IMG/VR virus record: IMGVR_UViG_3300037202_000025
Span: 1 to 38,581 of that record
Length of the DNA: 38,581 bases
Source of the DNA: a virus
Direction: 5' to 3' (one strand)
Made by a program: the position numbers and the translations under genes. The notes beneath the pieces were generated by a model that was not told the origin of the DNA, did no database searches, and saw nothing but the letters and a program-made list of their open reading frames with translations. Below are positions 1 to 8,721 of the stretch, one piece after another. Position 1 is the first letter of the stretch; each line of letters starts with the position of its first letter.

Positions 1-1832
1 ATCTCGTCTAATAATATCGTCTGCAGAATGACCGTGCTCGCTATCGGAACAGTATATGTGGTGCTGGATGTTGTCGCTGGGTTGTCTATCCCGGCATAAG
101 TAACCGCACAATAAACTGTTACGCCCGAGGTTGCGGAACAAAGCGTTGTTGCCAGAAGCGTAGTCGATCCTCTTTTGAAACTTGTTGCTATAGTAGATTG
201 GAAAACATCAGCACTTGCTAGTGCATTAAATTTTATCAAGTTGACGGCTGATGTCGGTGTAACGGCGAGTGATCCACCTGACGCGCTGTAGACCGTCTGC
301 ACTACGCCGCCAGGTTTCGGGGTGCTGGGGCCAGCAACCTGCAATGTGGTGCAGGCCGATGCCCACGAACCGGCTGTCGCTAGCCCGGAAGAGTAGTCGC
401 AATAGCCGACGATGCGGACCGAGTCGCTCGACACGCCGGTTGTGGAATAAAGCACCCCCGATGTTGCCGCTAGTCCAGTGATTGTAACTGTGGTTTTCCC
501 GGTCTGCTCCCACGCTGCGCATGGGAATATCTGCGTTGTGCCGCTGCAAACGGCCACACCGAGTTCAGGTGTCCCGCCGTTGAGCTCTAAGAATATCCAA
601 AGGCGGAATGGCACGCTGTTGGATGTTCCGAGTGTGGCCCCTGACGGCACTACGATCGAGAGCGCCGAGGTGATCGCAGCCCACACCGGAGTGCCGGTCG
701 CTAGCGTTGCTGATCGGAGGGGCACCGATACCGGATTGCTCGCGCTTGGTGCTGATCCGTTCGCGCCGACCACATTGATGGTGAGAGCGCTGCTACCAGC
801 GCTTGCGGTGAGCCCGAGATTGACGGGCATGTCGAAGCCGTAGGGCGGTTGCGCCGTCGAAACCGAAAACACGCCAGCGCTGAGATTTATACCCCATCCG
901 GCCGTTGTCGCGCCGAGCGTGCCGCACTGATAGCCGGTATTGGTGAGCCACTGCAGCGCGTTCGTTGCTCCGCTGCAGGATGGCATCACCAGATCGGCGA
1001 TCGCCGTCGACGCGGCTGCGCCCTTGGTTGTGTTCTGGGTCGCCACTGCCATCTTCGCGTTGGTGACGACTCCGGGCTGGATCGTGGTGCTCGTGGTGCC
1101 GGCCGAGCTAGCGACGTCGCCCGTGAACGCCGGCATGACGGTTGCCCCGAACGATCCGCTGTTGACCTCGCTCGCGTTGATGCTTTTGTTGGTCAGCGTC
1201 TGGGTATCGGATATCCCAACGAGATTGCCGCTTCCGGGGAAGGTCTGCGCTGCTCCGAGCACCTGAACTGGACCGGTAAAGTTGTTAGTTCCGGTCCAGG
1301 TGTTGGTGCCGCCGACCGTTACGAAGGCTCCGCAGTCTTTGAGCAGCGTTCCAGTTACGTTGTTCCAGCAGGCGGCATCGTTGACCACGCTGGTGCCTGG
1401 CCCAAGGATACCGCCGATCGAGAACGGGAACGGGTAGGCCACTCCGTTGACGTTGAATGCGAGCGGCAGCGCTGACGCAGCTCCGCCAGCGCCATATGTG
1501 ATCAGGCCGCCGCCCTGTGCGTTGGCATCAAGGCAGAAATAGTGGTAGCCGCCCGGTGTGGTCGTTGGGTTGTCGAGGAAGCAGCTATGGCTTCCCAGCG
1601 GTCCCGTCCCCGTCGTTCGGTTGACCTGCAGCAACTCGCTCAGCCCGAGGCCTGGGCCTCCGCCGCCCGCAGAACCGCTGTCCTGCACCACTGGCTGGCT
1701 AGTGCCTTGCCCGACATACATCGGGACGTGGCCGGGCGTAGTTGCTCCGCCCTGCAAGATGGCACCCTGCCCCCACGCGGTGGATCCCACCGCGAGGAAG
1801 GCAAGGGCGATCAGTGCTCGTGCGAGCCGCAT
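1..1832 (-). CDS. Tail-fibre-like exported protein, C terminus beyond window
   Basis: The frame is open from the ATG at 1832 to the left edge, giving at least 610 codons; the stop lies outside the window. The N terminus reads MRLARALIALAFLAVGSTAW then GQG, a good Sec signal peptide (basic start, hydrophobic core, small residues at the cut). The body is low in charge and rich in Gly, Ser, Thr and Ala. Around residues 209-218 it contains DTQTLTNKSI, a phrase typical of phage tail fibres. I infer a host-range or adhesion protein. The signal peptide is odd for a fibre assembled in the cytoplasm. It is the last gene visible in the leftward transcript. Confidence 0.75.
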   Translation of the reverse strand, partial: MRLARALIALAFLAVGSTAWGQGAILQGGATTPGHVPMYVGQGTSQPVVQDSGSAGGGGPGLGLSELLQVNRTTGTGPLGSHSCFLDNPTTTPGGYHYFCLDANAQGGGLITYGAGGAASALPLAFNVNGVAYPFPFSIGGILGPGTSVVNDAACWNNVTGTLLKDCGAFVTVGGTNTWTGTNNFTGPVQVLGAAQTFPGSGNLVGISDTQTLTNKSINASEVNSGSFGATVMPAFTGDVASSAGTTSTTIQPGVVTNAKMAVATQNTTKGAAASTAIADLVMPSCSGATNALQWLTNTGYQCGTLGATTAGWGINLSAGVFSVSTAQPPYGFDMPVNLGLTASAGSSALTINVVGANGSAPSASNPVSVPLRSATLATGTPVWAAITSALSIVVPSGATLGTSNSVPFRLWIFLELNGGTPELGVAVCSGTTQIFPCAAWEQTGKTTVTITGLAATSGVLYSTTGVSSDSVRIVGYCDYSSGLATAGSWASACTTLQVAGPSTPKPGGVVQTVYSASGGSLAVTPTSAVNLIKFNALASADVFQSTIATSFKRGSTTLLATTLCSATSGVTVYCAVTYAGIDNPATTSSTTYTVPIASTVILQTILLDE

Positions 1833-1860
1833 AGAACGTCCCCTCAACGACAGAGACTGA

Positions 1861-2304
1861 CTATTGCTGCGGGACCGACGGCGACACCACCGGCGGCACT
1901 GGCGTTGCAGGTGGGATCTCAATCGGGGCAGGCTGAGGATTGCGATCCGCGATGATCTCGTTGCGGTCCGCCGCGTTGAACGGCACACCGTTGGCGATTT
2001 CTTCGGGCGTACGCCATTCGGCTTCCGGCGCGCCTTCGGCCATGAGACTGCGCGTGGTGGGCCCGGTGCTGGCCGCATGTTGGGCCTTGTAGTCGGCCAG
2101 CATCAAAGCCGAGAGTTCGGCACCTGGAGCTAGCATTTTCCGGAGCTCGGCAAACTGCCCGTCATCCAGCGTCTTGGCTGGTTGCTGCTGGCTCTTATTC
2201 ACCAGATCGGCAAGGAACGCCTGAAGGTCATTGAACTGCGCTGCGGTCATCACGACAGCATTGGTGATTGGAACAGGTACGTGATCGTCAAGGTGCAGGG
2301 GCAT
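1861..2304 (-). CDS. Hypothetical protein, 147 aa
   Basis: An acidic, Ala- and Pro-rich protein with a helical middle (about residues 18-80) and a C-terminal Pro-rich tail (PPATPVPPVVSPSVPQQ). I recognise no family. The start at 2304 is preceded by AAGGAG at a good distance, and that ribosome site overlaps the stop of the preceding 107-aa gene, so translation is probably coupled. It sits between a capsid-staple-like gene and a fibre gene, suggesting a virion or assembly role, but nothing in the sequence proves it. Confidence 0.65.
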   Translation of the reverse strand: MPLHLDDHVPVPITNAVVMTAAQFNDLQAFLADLVNKSQQQPAKTLDDGQFAELRKMLAPGAELSALMLADYKAQHAASTGPTTRSLMAEGAPEAEWRTPEEIANGVPFNAADRNEIIADRNPQPAPIEIPPATPVPPVVSPSVPQQ

Positions 2305-2306
2305 GG

Positions 2307-2630
2307 CTAGTCTTCTCCTTTGCCTTCGGTGGTTTCCTCGTCATCCGAGGTGATTGAGAGGTCTTCGATCTGAGCTTCCAGTCTACAGCTTTTTCGGTCG
2401 CTATTCTCATCCGCGCTCACGCTGGTAACCCTAGCCATGAAGTGGCCGTGGAAGATACCACCGACAAAGGCATCGGCGTGATCAATCTTGAGCTTTTCGA
2501 GTTCCTTGTCAGTCAGGGTGATGCGTAACCCGAATGGGTACTCCGGCCGCATCGGCATCGGCATGGGGCAGCAGGCGTCGAGGGAATCCTCGTCGTCATA
2601 TTCCATCGACGTTAGCGGCCTAAGTGGCAT
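2307..2630 (-). CDS. Possible capsid staple/cement-type protein, 107 aa
   Basis: The N-terminal third has Met/Pro repeats (CCPMPMPMRPEYPFG). The core (about residues 34-95) has the pattern LRITLTDKELEKL, then GHFMARVTSVSADEN, then CRLEAQIEDLSI, and the tail is acidic. The core pattern resembles small phage proteins annotated as capsid staple proteins, which bind the outer capsid. That resemblance is from memory of the family, not a search. A TAGGAAC ribosome site precedes the ATG, overlapping the end of the upstream gene. Confidence 0.5.
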   Translation of the reverse strand: MPLRPLTSMEYDDEDSLDACCPMPMPMRPEYPFGLRITLTDKELEKLKIDHADAFVGGIFHGHFMARVTSVSADENSDRKSCRLEAQIEDLSITSDDEETTEGKGED

Positions 2631-2639
2631 CGGCTGTTC

Positions 2640-3101
2640 CTACGCTGCCGCCGGCATCTGTGGCTGTGGCATGCCCGGAGGAGCGCCACCGGGGGCTCCG
2701 CCTGGGGCTGGGGCGGCACCTTCAGCGCCGGGGGCCGCCGGTGCCGCACCCTGCGCGAGCTCCTGCATCTGCTGGTCGGCCATGTCCTTGTGCGCCTTCT
2801 CGTGGCGCGAGTTCATCTTGCGGTGCTCCTCACGGTGGTTGCCGTGCATATCGCGCCGTTCCGTCTCGTGCGTCTTGTTCATGGCTTCGCGCGCCTCGGC
2901 GTGGCGCTCGTTGATCGACTTTGCGGCCGGTTCCGCAGGCTCATCGCCTTCGGCCGCCGCTTCCTTCTTGGGCTCGGTGCGCTCCTCTTTGGCGCTGCCC
3001 TCCTTGCCCTCTTTCTTTTCGTCGCCGCTGCGGTGCTTCTTAGAAGCAGGATGGTCGTAGATAGCCGAACTGCGGCGTTCTTTTTTTTCATCCTTAGCCA
3101 T
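2640..3101 (-). CDS. Charged His/Met-rich helical protein with N-terminal YDHP motif
   Basis: A longer frame exists, but the ATG at 3101 is preceded by a strong AAGGAG, giving 153 residues. Residues 1-25 are basic and contain AIYDHPASKKHRS, a variant of the LYDHPRS motif seen in three other proteins here. The middle is a charged helix with repeated MH/RH/EH steps (RRDMHGNHREEHRKMNSRHE), and the last 45 residues are Pro/Gly/Ala-rich. Similar small proteins occur beside phage structural genes, with no known function. Its start overlaps the end of the endonuclease VII-like gene by 8 nt. Confidence 0.7.
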   Translation of the reverse strand: MAKDEKKERRSSAIYDHPASKKHRSGDEKKEGKEGSAKEERTEPKKEAAAEGDEPAEPAAKSINERHAEAREAMNKTHETERRDMHGNHREEHRKMNSRHEKAHKDMADQQMQELAQGAAPAAPGAEGAAPAPGGAPGGAPPGMPQPQMPAAA

Positions 3102-3618
3102 GTTGCTTCTCCTTGTGCATATTTTGATGGGCTTCCAGGTAGTCAGCCGCCATACGGCAAGCGGCCACACTGTCCTTAAATGCTCCTAAAGCCATATTGC
3201 ATGGCTTACAAAGTATTCCACGAATTGCATGCCGCCCCGCAGCGCGACGCTTATTTCCATTGCTCATTTGTCTATCGTGATCCACGCACAGCATCTCGTT
3301 TTTTGGCGGCTTGCATTTGCAAATGGCGCAGCCACCGCCCTGATTAGCCAGAATTTCATAATATTCCCGCTCTGTTAATCCGTAGAAATACTTTAATTTT
3401 CCTTTGACGTGGTAGCCTGGATTTTCGGCGCGCCACTTTTGGCCTGCTGCTCTCGCCACTGGCCGATAGCATGTCTTGCATTGGTGCCAGCGCCCATTTT
3501 TGTTTCTCTTATAATTGTTAAATTCAGACAGCGGCTTAACAATGCCGCACTTGGTGCAGCGCTTCTCCAATAGAGCGCCGGCGAGTGACACGACGCTGAG
3601 CATTGGCTGATTAGTCAT
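3094..3618 (-). CDS. Endonuclease VII-type HNH nuclease (mobile endonuclease)
   Basis: 174 residues. An N-terminal zinc-ribbon-like stretch (CTKCG near residue 21, CKTCY near 48) is followed by the recombination endonuclease VII core: CAICKCKPP, then LCVDHDRQ, then IRGILCKPCNMALG. The DH pair and the CxxC pairs are the expected metal and catalytic residues. In phage genomes this family often acts as a free-standing homing nuclease; it could alternatively resolve branched DNA at packaging. The start overlaps the previous stop by 8 nt (ATGACTAA), and its end overlaps the next ribosome site and start, so it is tightly packed between two small structural-type genes. Confidence 0.85.
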   Translation of the reverse strand: MTNQPMLSVVSLAGALLEKRCTKCGIVKPLSEFNNYKRNKNGRWHQCKTCYRPVARAAGQKWRAENPGYHVKGKLKYFYGLTEREYYEILANQGGGCAICKCKPPKNEMLCVDHDRQMSNGNKRRAAGRHAIRGILCKPCNMALGAFKDSVAACRMAADYLEAHQNMHKEKQHG

Positions 3619-3898
3619 GCCGGCTCCGGGGATTGTCGTATAGCACCGATTTCTTCTTCCGCTTGTGTGACATACCCATCAGGTTGGTGGCAAGCCTAGC
3701 CTCTTTCCCCAATGTGCCGGGCGCGCTGTCTTCCTTCTCGGCGTAGGCCTTCGTCGACATGCCGGCCTCTTTGGCCTTTTCCTTGAACACGCCGCGGCGC
3801 TCTTTTGGCACCGCCGCTTTAATCCAGTTCTTTTTCTTGGCCGGTTCGGCCATCGGTGTGGTCCTACTAGATAGATCGGCCATTGAGAGACTGGCCAT
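3611..3898 (-). CDS. Small basic protein ending in LYDNPRS motif
   Basis: 95 residues, Lys/Arg-rich. The family phrase AKKKNWIKAAVPK lies near residues 20-32, as in other small phage proteins of unknown role, and the C terminus is KKKSVLYDNPRSRHD. The ATG at 3898 shares a base with the previous stop (TAATG) and has AGGAAA at a good distance, so I prefer it to the internal ATG at 3853. It lies among other small basic genes and shares its C-terminal motif with the scaffold protein, which suggests that it goes into the head. Confidence 0.7.
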   Translation of the reverse strand: MASLSMADLSSRTTPMAEPAKKKNWIKAAVPKERRGVFKEKAKEAGMSTKAYAEKEDSAPGTLGKEARLATNLMGMSHKRKKKSVLYDNPRSRHD

Positions 3899-4161
3899 TA
3901 GTGTTTCCTGTGCGGAAATTTGCCCTTGATGTTCTCGTGGACAAACTTCCCGATCGAGTGATCCGGCTTCCCGTCGCCGTGAAGCGACGCGTGAAGGTCC
4001 GGGGACACGCCATCGTACGAGTAGTGAGCGCCACCCCTAAAGCGAACATGCAAAACGCTGCGCGCCGCGTCATATCCCACAGCCTCGACATTACTCGATT
4101 TTACGGGGTTCATATGGATGATCGGCACTTCAGTCATTTCGTCTCGATCGTGGGTGGTCAT
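3898..4161 (-). CDS. KTSC-domain protein
   Basis: 87 residues. The KTSC domain fills residues 18-85: VKSSNVEAVGYDAARSVLHV, then FRGGAHYSYDGVSPDLHASL, then the terminal NIKGKFPHRKH. KTSC domains occur in bacteria and phages, often fused to nucleic-acid enzymes; the molecular role is unknown. The start at 4161 overlaps the end of the upstream gene by 32 nt and has a weak ribosome site. ATG codons at 4137 and 4113 are alternatives, and the second would begin just at the domain. Confidence 0.85.
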   Translation of the reverse strand: MTTHDRDEMTEVPIIHMNPVKSSNVEAVGYDAARSVLHVRFRGGAHYSYDGVSPDLHASLHGDGKPDHSIGKFVHENIKGKFPHRKH

Positions 4162-4339
4162 ATAGCGGGGACTTTTTCCGTTGTAGCTTGTTTCCCGTCT
4201 TGTTCGCAGTGGCGATGGCTGTGCCCTCGGGCACTCCGGCCTTCACCATCGCGGTCGCCTGTGCCGCTGCCTTGGATGCCGCTTCGCCACTCAGCTTTTT
4301 ATTGTGCTTTGTGGAGAAACTCTTGGCGTCCCACGGCAC
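4130..4339 (-). CDS. Small basic PWDAKSF-type protein ending in LYDHPRS motif
   Basis: A GTG at 4339 with AGAGGAGAA upstream gives 69 residues starting V-PWDAKSFSTKHNKKLS. This is a recurring small phage protein type (PWDAKSF, KHN, then an Ala-rich helix and GVPEGTAIATANK). The C terminus is RKKSPLYDHPRSRRND, sharing its motif with two other genes nearby and with the scaffold. Function is unknown. Its start falls inside the 3' end of the frameshifted O-antigen-ligase-like gene. Confidence 0.75.
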   Translation of the reverse strand: MPWDAKSFSTKHNKKLSGEAASKAAAQATAMVKAGVPEGTAIATANKTGNKLQRKKSPLYDHPRSRRND

Positions 4340-5607
4340 GACTAAAGTTCTCCTCTTGGCCACGCGGCGGGATGGAGGCGATCTTGCGCTCCACATACTT
4401 CAGGCGATGAAACTGGTACGGATCGAACGGGAATCGGGTGAAGGCTGCCCTCGCCGTCTCCAGTAATTCGGCCGTAGGATGCTTGGCCCCGTCGAATACG
4501 CGCGCCATCATCAGGTCCGACGAGATCGAAGCCCATGCGAACCACAGGCCTGCGGCTAACAAGATACCCCGCCACGATAGCAGCAACAAATCCGCTAGCC
4601 GGAACGTGGAGAGGAAAGGAGACGAGCGCCTCGACGCAAACGGCAAAGAATAAGGCTCTTTCGGCATTGGTGCCTCGGTTTCCGGTAAATGCCACGATCG
4701 GTACGGTCAGGAGAGCCAGCCCCATGATCCCGAGCTCCGCAATTGCCTGGAGGGCGTCGCTGTGCGCGAACTCCTCCTGCGGATAGGACGCCTGGAACCA
4801 ACCCAGGCCGTGGCCGAACTGCGTCCATGAAGCGATGGTGGTGAGCCAGAGCACCAGCCGATGATCGGCAGAGCCGAGCTTCCCTTGGCCGAGAATGAAT
4901 ATAGCTGCCACGCCGGCGGCGATGAGGCCTGCTGCGATAGCTGCGGTCTTGATGTTGGATGCTGGGCGGTAGGCATAGAGCGCGCCAACGGCCGCCACGA
5001 ATAACGCGATGCGCGAATTGCACATCATAAGCGGGATCAAACAGGCGGCGGCGATTAGCGGGCGCGGCCGAGCTATCGCCCAGACGAAAACCAGCGCGGA
5101 GAATTCGGCGAACACCTCGCTGTTTCCGAACAACCCGGTCGGCGCCGCGCCGAACATACCGTCTCTGCCCATGTCGCTCGGGGTTGATATCTGAAATAGC
5201 GCAATAAACGAGGAAAGCACCAAGCCTGCACCGACACCGTGCATGACATCATCGAGCGTTTTGAGATTGGCGCCCGCGATAAGGGTGACGCATAGCATCA
5301 CCACGAACATTAACTCGAGGTATCCACCCATCGGGTCCGGCGACGCCCATGTGGTAGCCATCGCCGCCGCAGCGAGCAGGAGAGCTATCGCCCAGAGCAC
5401 ACTGCCTCGCACCGCTCTCGGATCAAGCGTGGCCAGGAGCGGCACTCCGACGGCGATCGCGGCCCACCTGGTGAGATAAGTTGGGGAGAGCATGGTCGGT
5501 ACGAAAGCCGAGGTAACAACAAAACCCAGGATTCCCATTGAGTGATCGGCGAGCCACTTTCGTGCCCCACCGATCAGATCGAATGTTCCTCGCAGGGCGA
5601 TATCCAT
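4299..5607 (-). pseudogene. O-antigen-ligase/polymerase-like membrane protein with apparent frameshift
   Basis: Starting at 5607 (ATG, 7 nt after the previous stop) the product is a polytopic membrane protein with about ten hydrophobic segments. The Wzy_C/O-antigen ligase signatures are RLVLWLTTIASWTQFGHGLG, then the loop EEFAHSDALQAIAELGIMG. The frame runs to a stop at 4342, but the last 75 residues look unlike the family. Removing one base from the CCCC run at 4567-4570 joins FVAAIVAG to ILLAAGLWFAWASIS, restoring a single membrane helix and the usual end (RFPFDPYQFHRLKY), with a stop at 4299. I read this as a frameshift, sequencing error or programmed slip. The likely role is changing host surface polysaccharide (seroconversion). 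Confidence 0.75.
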
Positions 5608-5614
5608 CGTCTTG

Positions 5615-6124
5615 TTAGTCTCGGTCCCATGTCTGGTTTGACGCGGAGTAGAGGTAGCAGGCCCCTGCATTGGCGGCCAGGGTTGTCACGCCCGCGTTGA
5701 TGCCGGTGGTGGTGCAGGACCCGCTGGAGGCTGCGGTGCAAACGCCGATCGTGGTGATGGCTGCGGTCGAGAAGAAGCAATTTCGCGTCCCGTCAGAAGG
5801 CGCGGTGTTGAGCACCATGTATCCGTAGGCAAGGGTGCCCGATGGTGTGAACGAGGCATAGGTCACGGTGTCGGTGAAAGTGTAGACGAATCCCGTGGCT
5901 GGCGCCGACGCTGGTGATTTGTAGTATCCGTACGTGTTGCTGACCCGGTTAGGGATCGTGTACTGGCTCTGCGCTGTTGGCTGACCTAACGGCACGACCT
6001 GCATGAGGTCGGTCGGGTGCAGGATTGAGACGGTCGGGACCGGCTGCACCTGCGAGAGAACGACGCCGGTAAGCGCCAGGAACCCGATGGCTGCGCCGAT
6101 CAGGATTTTATTGAGATGCTTCAT
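5615..6124 (-). CDS. Exported protein of unknown function, 169 aa
   Basis: The N terminus MKHLNKILIGAAIGFLALTG then VVLSQ is a classic signal peptide, or possibly a membrane anchor. The mature part is a Thr/Ser/Gly-rich beta-type sequence with several Cys in the last third (NCFF, VCTA, SCTTT, ACYLY), as expected of a protein that folds outside the cytoplasm. No family is recognised. It lies just upstream of the O-antigen-ligase-like gene and downstream of another small exported protein, so the three may act together at the cell envelope. Confidence 0.7.
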   Translation of the reverse strand: MKHLNKILIGAAIGFLALTGVVLSQVQPVPTVSILHPTDLMQVVPLGQPTAQSQYTIPNRVSNTYGYYKSPASAPATGFVYTFTDTVTYASFTPSGTLAYGYMVLNTAPSDGTRNCFFSTAAITTIGVCTAASSGSCTTTGINAGVTTLAANAGACYLYSASNQTWDRD

Positions 6125-6157
6125 GGGTCTTTCTCCGTTGATGCCGTAGCGAGGCTG

Positions 6158-6550
6158 TTAGCCGAGGACGAGATAATTATAAACCGATGTGTCGCTGGTT
6201 CCGCATATGACGGTGAAGCCTGTTCCCGCCGTAATCGTGGAGATATACAGGGCCGTGCTGACGGTGCCACCTACGGTCTTGAGCGTCATGTCAATGATTG
6301 AATTAGCCGTGACGTTCGTATTGGAGACTGTGATGGTGCCCGCGCTCGTGCAGGTGTACGTGCCGCCCGTTGCGCGCACAGCCGATGACTGCGGGCCACC
6401 CTGGAAAGAGAATGTCCCACCGACGACGACTGGTGAGGTTAGGATTTGGCCTGGAGACTGGGCGAGGGCTACTTCGGCGATCCGGCCAAGAGAGAGGGCC
6501 GCGACCACAATAATGGCCAGCGTGCCTAGGAATTTCATCAACTCTTTCAT
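6158..6550 (-). CDS. Small exported protein, 130 aa
   Basis: A signal peptide at residues 1-31 (FLGTLAIIVVAALSLGR, ending VALAQS) leads a roughly 100-residue beta-rich chain with two Cys (YTCTSA and VICGTS) placed as a likely disulfide. No family is recognised. The ATG has GGAG at a suitable distance (CGGAGAACTACG) between it and the HNH gene's stop. Composition resembles the other exported proteins at 17-21 kb. Confidence 0.7.
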   Translation of the reverse strand: MKELMKFLGTLAIIVVAALSLGRIAEVALAQSPGQILTSPVVVGGTFSFQGGPQSSAVRATGGTYTCTSAGTITVSNTNVTANSIIDMTLKTVGGTVSTALYISTITAGTGFTVICGTSDTSVYNYLVLG

Positions 6551-6562
6551 CGTAGTTCTCCG

Positions 6563-7063
6563 TTAATTTGATCGGGCAAATTCGCCGAAGGCTTTATCTG
6601 CTGCAACTACATAAGCAAATTGTGCTGCCGCTGGGCAGTCGAATTGCCCAAGAAACTTTTTCTTATTATTCACTCCTATAGCCGCATACCAAAATTTCTT
6701 TTTTGGTCGCCAATAAACACCCTTGAAGCCGCTCGTATTGTTGCTTGGCGGCCGTGTATTAGCTCTGTTTTGCGATCTTGTGCCGAGCCTAATATTATTC
6801 CACCTGTTGTTGCCTTTATTCAGATCGCGATGATCGGGCTCTTTTACTGGCCATTTACCCGTCATGTAAAATACTGCAAGACGGTGCGCACGATATTTCT
6901 TGCCGTCTACGCGGATGCGAATATATCCGCATTCGTTCTTGCCCCCGGCGATGTCGCCGATTTTTGTTTTTTGAGCAGCCCTAGTCAGGCGCGTAAAATC
7001 GCCTGTTTCATGGTCGTAAAAAAGAAGATGTTTCAGTCTCTCGACTGTTAGAATATTCATCAT
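6563..7063 (-). CDS. HNH homing endonuclease with AP2-like DNA-binding domain
   Basis: 166 residues. The N-terminal HNH_3-type domain has YRAHRLAVFYMTGKWP, then DHRDLNKGNNRWNNIRLGT, with the conserved H, D-H and N residues. The C-terminal AP2-like domain has NTSGFKGVYWRPKKKFWYAA. This two-domain layout is typical of free-standing phage homing endonucleases. It starts 3 bp after the structural gene at 7066 and ends just before the ribosome site of the next gene. Its lower GC content compared with its neighbours fits recent arrival. Confidence 0.9.
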   Translation of the reverse strand: MMNILTVERLKHLLFYDHETGDFTRLTRAAQKTKIGDIAGGKNECGYIRIRVDGKKYRAHRLAVFYMTGKWPVKEPDHRDLNKGNNRWNNIRLGTRSQNRANTRPPSNNTSGFKGVYWRPKKKFWYAAIGVNNKKKFLGQFDCPAAAQFAYVVAADKAFGEFARSN

Positions 7064-7065
7064 TC

Positions 7066-7956
7066 CTAGCTCAAAGGCCCGATGGCGAGCGATTCCGCAG
7101 CCCCGCCAGTCTGACTGATCCGATAGTTGATGGCTATTATGGGCGCTACTTCGACAAGGGTGAATTCGATACAGTTGAGGCGATATAGCACATTCCTTTC
7201 CGGCTCGCCGAATGTCAGCGAGACCGATGAAAGATCAATGTACTGGGCGAGCGTTCCCGCGCCGGTGTTGCAAACCACCCAGGTATATCCGCCGTCGAAG
7301 CTGCGCTCGATCTGCACCGTGGCGTCCCACATCAACGCCGCGTCGGTAAAACTCGCCGCGGCATCTGCGCCCGTTGCTGTAATGGCCGCTCCCGTCAATC
7401 CGGAGAACGTGAACGGTTGTGCAGTGACCACCGATGGGGCGGAGGTTGGATCTGCCGAGATCGATATGGTCCCAGGATATCCTGCGGAATTAAGGTTGGC
7501 CGGGACTGCGGGCACGAGGATCGCCAGAACGGTTGTTCCTGCCGGGAGGCCTGGTCCGGCAACGGTCGCGCCTGCGAGGCCTGCGGTCGAGGCTAGACCT
7601 GAGATCTGAGCAGATGACGTGTTGGTAAGGCCATAGATCGTGACGGCCGGCAGTAACAAATTGAGGTTGGTGCCCGCGAGACCGCTGGCGATCGTTCCCG
7701 GCGGGACATTGGCGCTTTTGATGGCCGAGCCATTTGCAAAGCCCGTTCCACTTGCGACCGAGGCAGCAAGTGAACCGGCCGTGGTCGTGAGGACGTTGCC
7801 AGCAGATGCCCATAGCGCCAGGTTCATTGGGCCACGGAATGCGAATGGTTGGGTTACTCCGACGTTCTTGAAGGTGCCCTGCAGCACAGCATTCGCCTGA
7901 TCTCCCGCCGGAGGGAGACCAGATGCCGCAATGCCAGCCGGTGCCGGAATTCCCAT
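7066..7956 (-). CDS. Probable structural protein, 296 aa
   Basis: A low-charge Ala/Gly/Thr-rich protein. The last 90 residues resemble phage virion beta-domains (VQIERSFDGGYTWVVCNTG, then NVLYRLNCIEF). There is no signal peptide, unlike many neighbours. The ATG at 7956 is preceded by AGAGGA. It follows the cement and capsid genes in the same transcript, so a virion role is likely; the exact role is unknown. Confidence 0.65.
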   Translation of the reverse strand: MGIPAPAGIAASGLPPAGDQANAVLQGTFKNVGVTQPFAFRGPMNLALWASAGNVLTTTAGSLAASVASGTGFANGSAIKSANVPPGTIASGLAGTNLNLLLPAVTIYGLTNTSSAQISGLASTAGLAGATVAGPGLPAGTTVLAILVPAVPANLNSAGYPGTISISADPTSAPSVVTAQPFTFSGLTGAAITATGADAAASFTDAALMWDATVQIERSFDGGYTWVVCNTGAGTLAQYIDLSSVSLTFGEPERNVLYRLNCIEFTLVEVAPIIAINYRISQTGGAAESLAIGPLS

Positions 7957-7986
7957 CTTCGTCCTCTACCAGCCTCGCGGCTGGAA

Positions 7987-8721
7987 TTACGCAGTCTGCC
8001 GCGCCGGTTCCATGACGGTGCCGAGAATGCGCTTCTCGACAAACTGTCCTGGCCTGTTGCGATGCGGCACGTTGAGTCCGCCTTCGGTCGGCTGGTGGGT
8101 CTGCTCGCCAAGCGCCGCGAGCGGACGCATTGCGCGCGATCCGCTGCGCACGACAAGGCCACCGGCAGTGACACCGAGCAAAGCTGCCTCGGGCGCCGGC
8201 TTCTCGACGCTGCCGATCGAGTCCATGAATGCTGAGTGGATGCCCTTGGCCACTTCGTTGACCGGGATCATCGCCTCGTTGGGGACGCTCGACCATTCGA
8301 TCACGGTCTGCCGCTGGGTGTGGTCGGGGGCGATCCAGACGGGCTCGACCAGGAGTTCGTCGAGATAGACCTTGTTGCGCAGATTGTACTGCGGGACCGT
8401 GCCCGCTGCGCGCGCTGCGATAATCATCTGCGTCATGCGCTCGCGCGCGACGATGCGTTGCTGGACGATCTCGGGTGCCACGCGCTTGCGGCCGGTTCCC
8501 TGATCGGTGAGCGAGGCAATGGCCATGGCGATGGATTCGGCGAACGCATGATCGCCCGGCTGCGCCGCCGGTCCGGTACCAACGTCGGTTCTGGCATTCG
8601 CCAGGTTGCCGAGGATCTGGGCGCGCAGCGCTGGCAGCGCCTTCTCGACGGCTGAGGCTACCGCGTCGGCGAACTGCGGGGTTTCTTCGATCGGAATGAC
8701 GTTCTTTTCTGCCTTGGCCAT
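7987..8721 (-). CDS. Hypothetical head-module protein, 244 aa
   Basis: An Ala/Glu-rich helical N-terminal half (VASAVEKALPALRAQILGNL) is followed by a region that appears globular (VYLDELLVEPVWIAPDHTQR) and a basic C terminus. I do not recognise a family. The start is well supported (GGAGAG before ATG). Its place directly downstream of the cement protein suggests a part in the head or in tail completion. Confidence 0.65.
   Translation of the reverse strand: MAKAEKNVIPIEETPQFADAVASAVEKALPALRAQILGNLANARTDVGTGPAAQPGDHAFAESIAMAIASLTDQGTGRKRVAPEIVQQRIVARERMTQMIIAARAAGTVPQYNLRNKVYLDELLVEPVWIAPDHTQRQTVIEWSSVPNEAMIPVNEVAKGIHSAFMDSIGSVEKPAPEAALLGVTAGGLVVRSGSRAMRPLAALGEQTHQPTEGGLNVPHRNRPGQFVEKRILGTVMEPARQTA

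Noticed and set aside
849-1475. Plus-strand frames at 478-1955
   Set aside because: The minus strand carries one long open frame with signal peptide and fibre phrases across the whole stretch.
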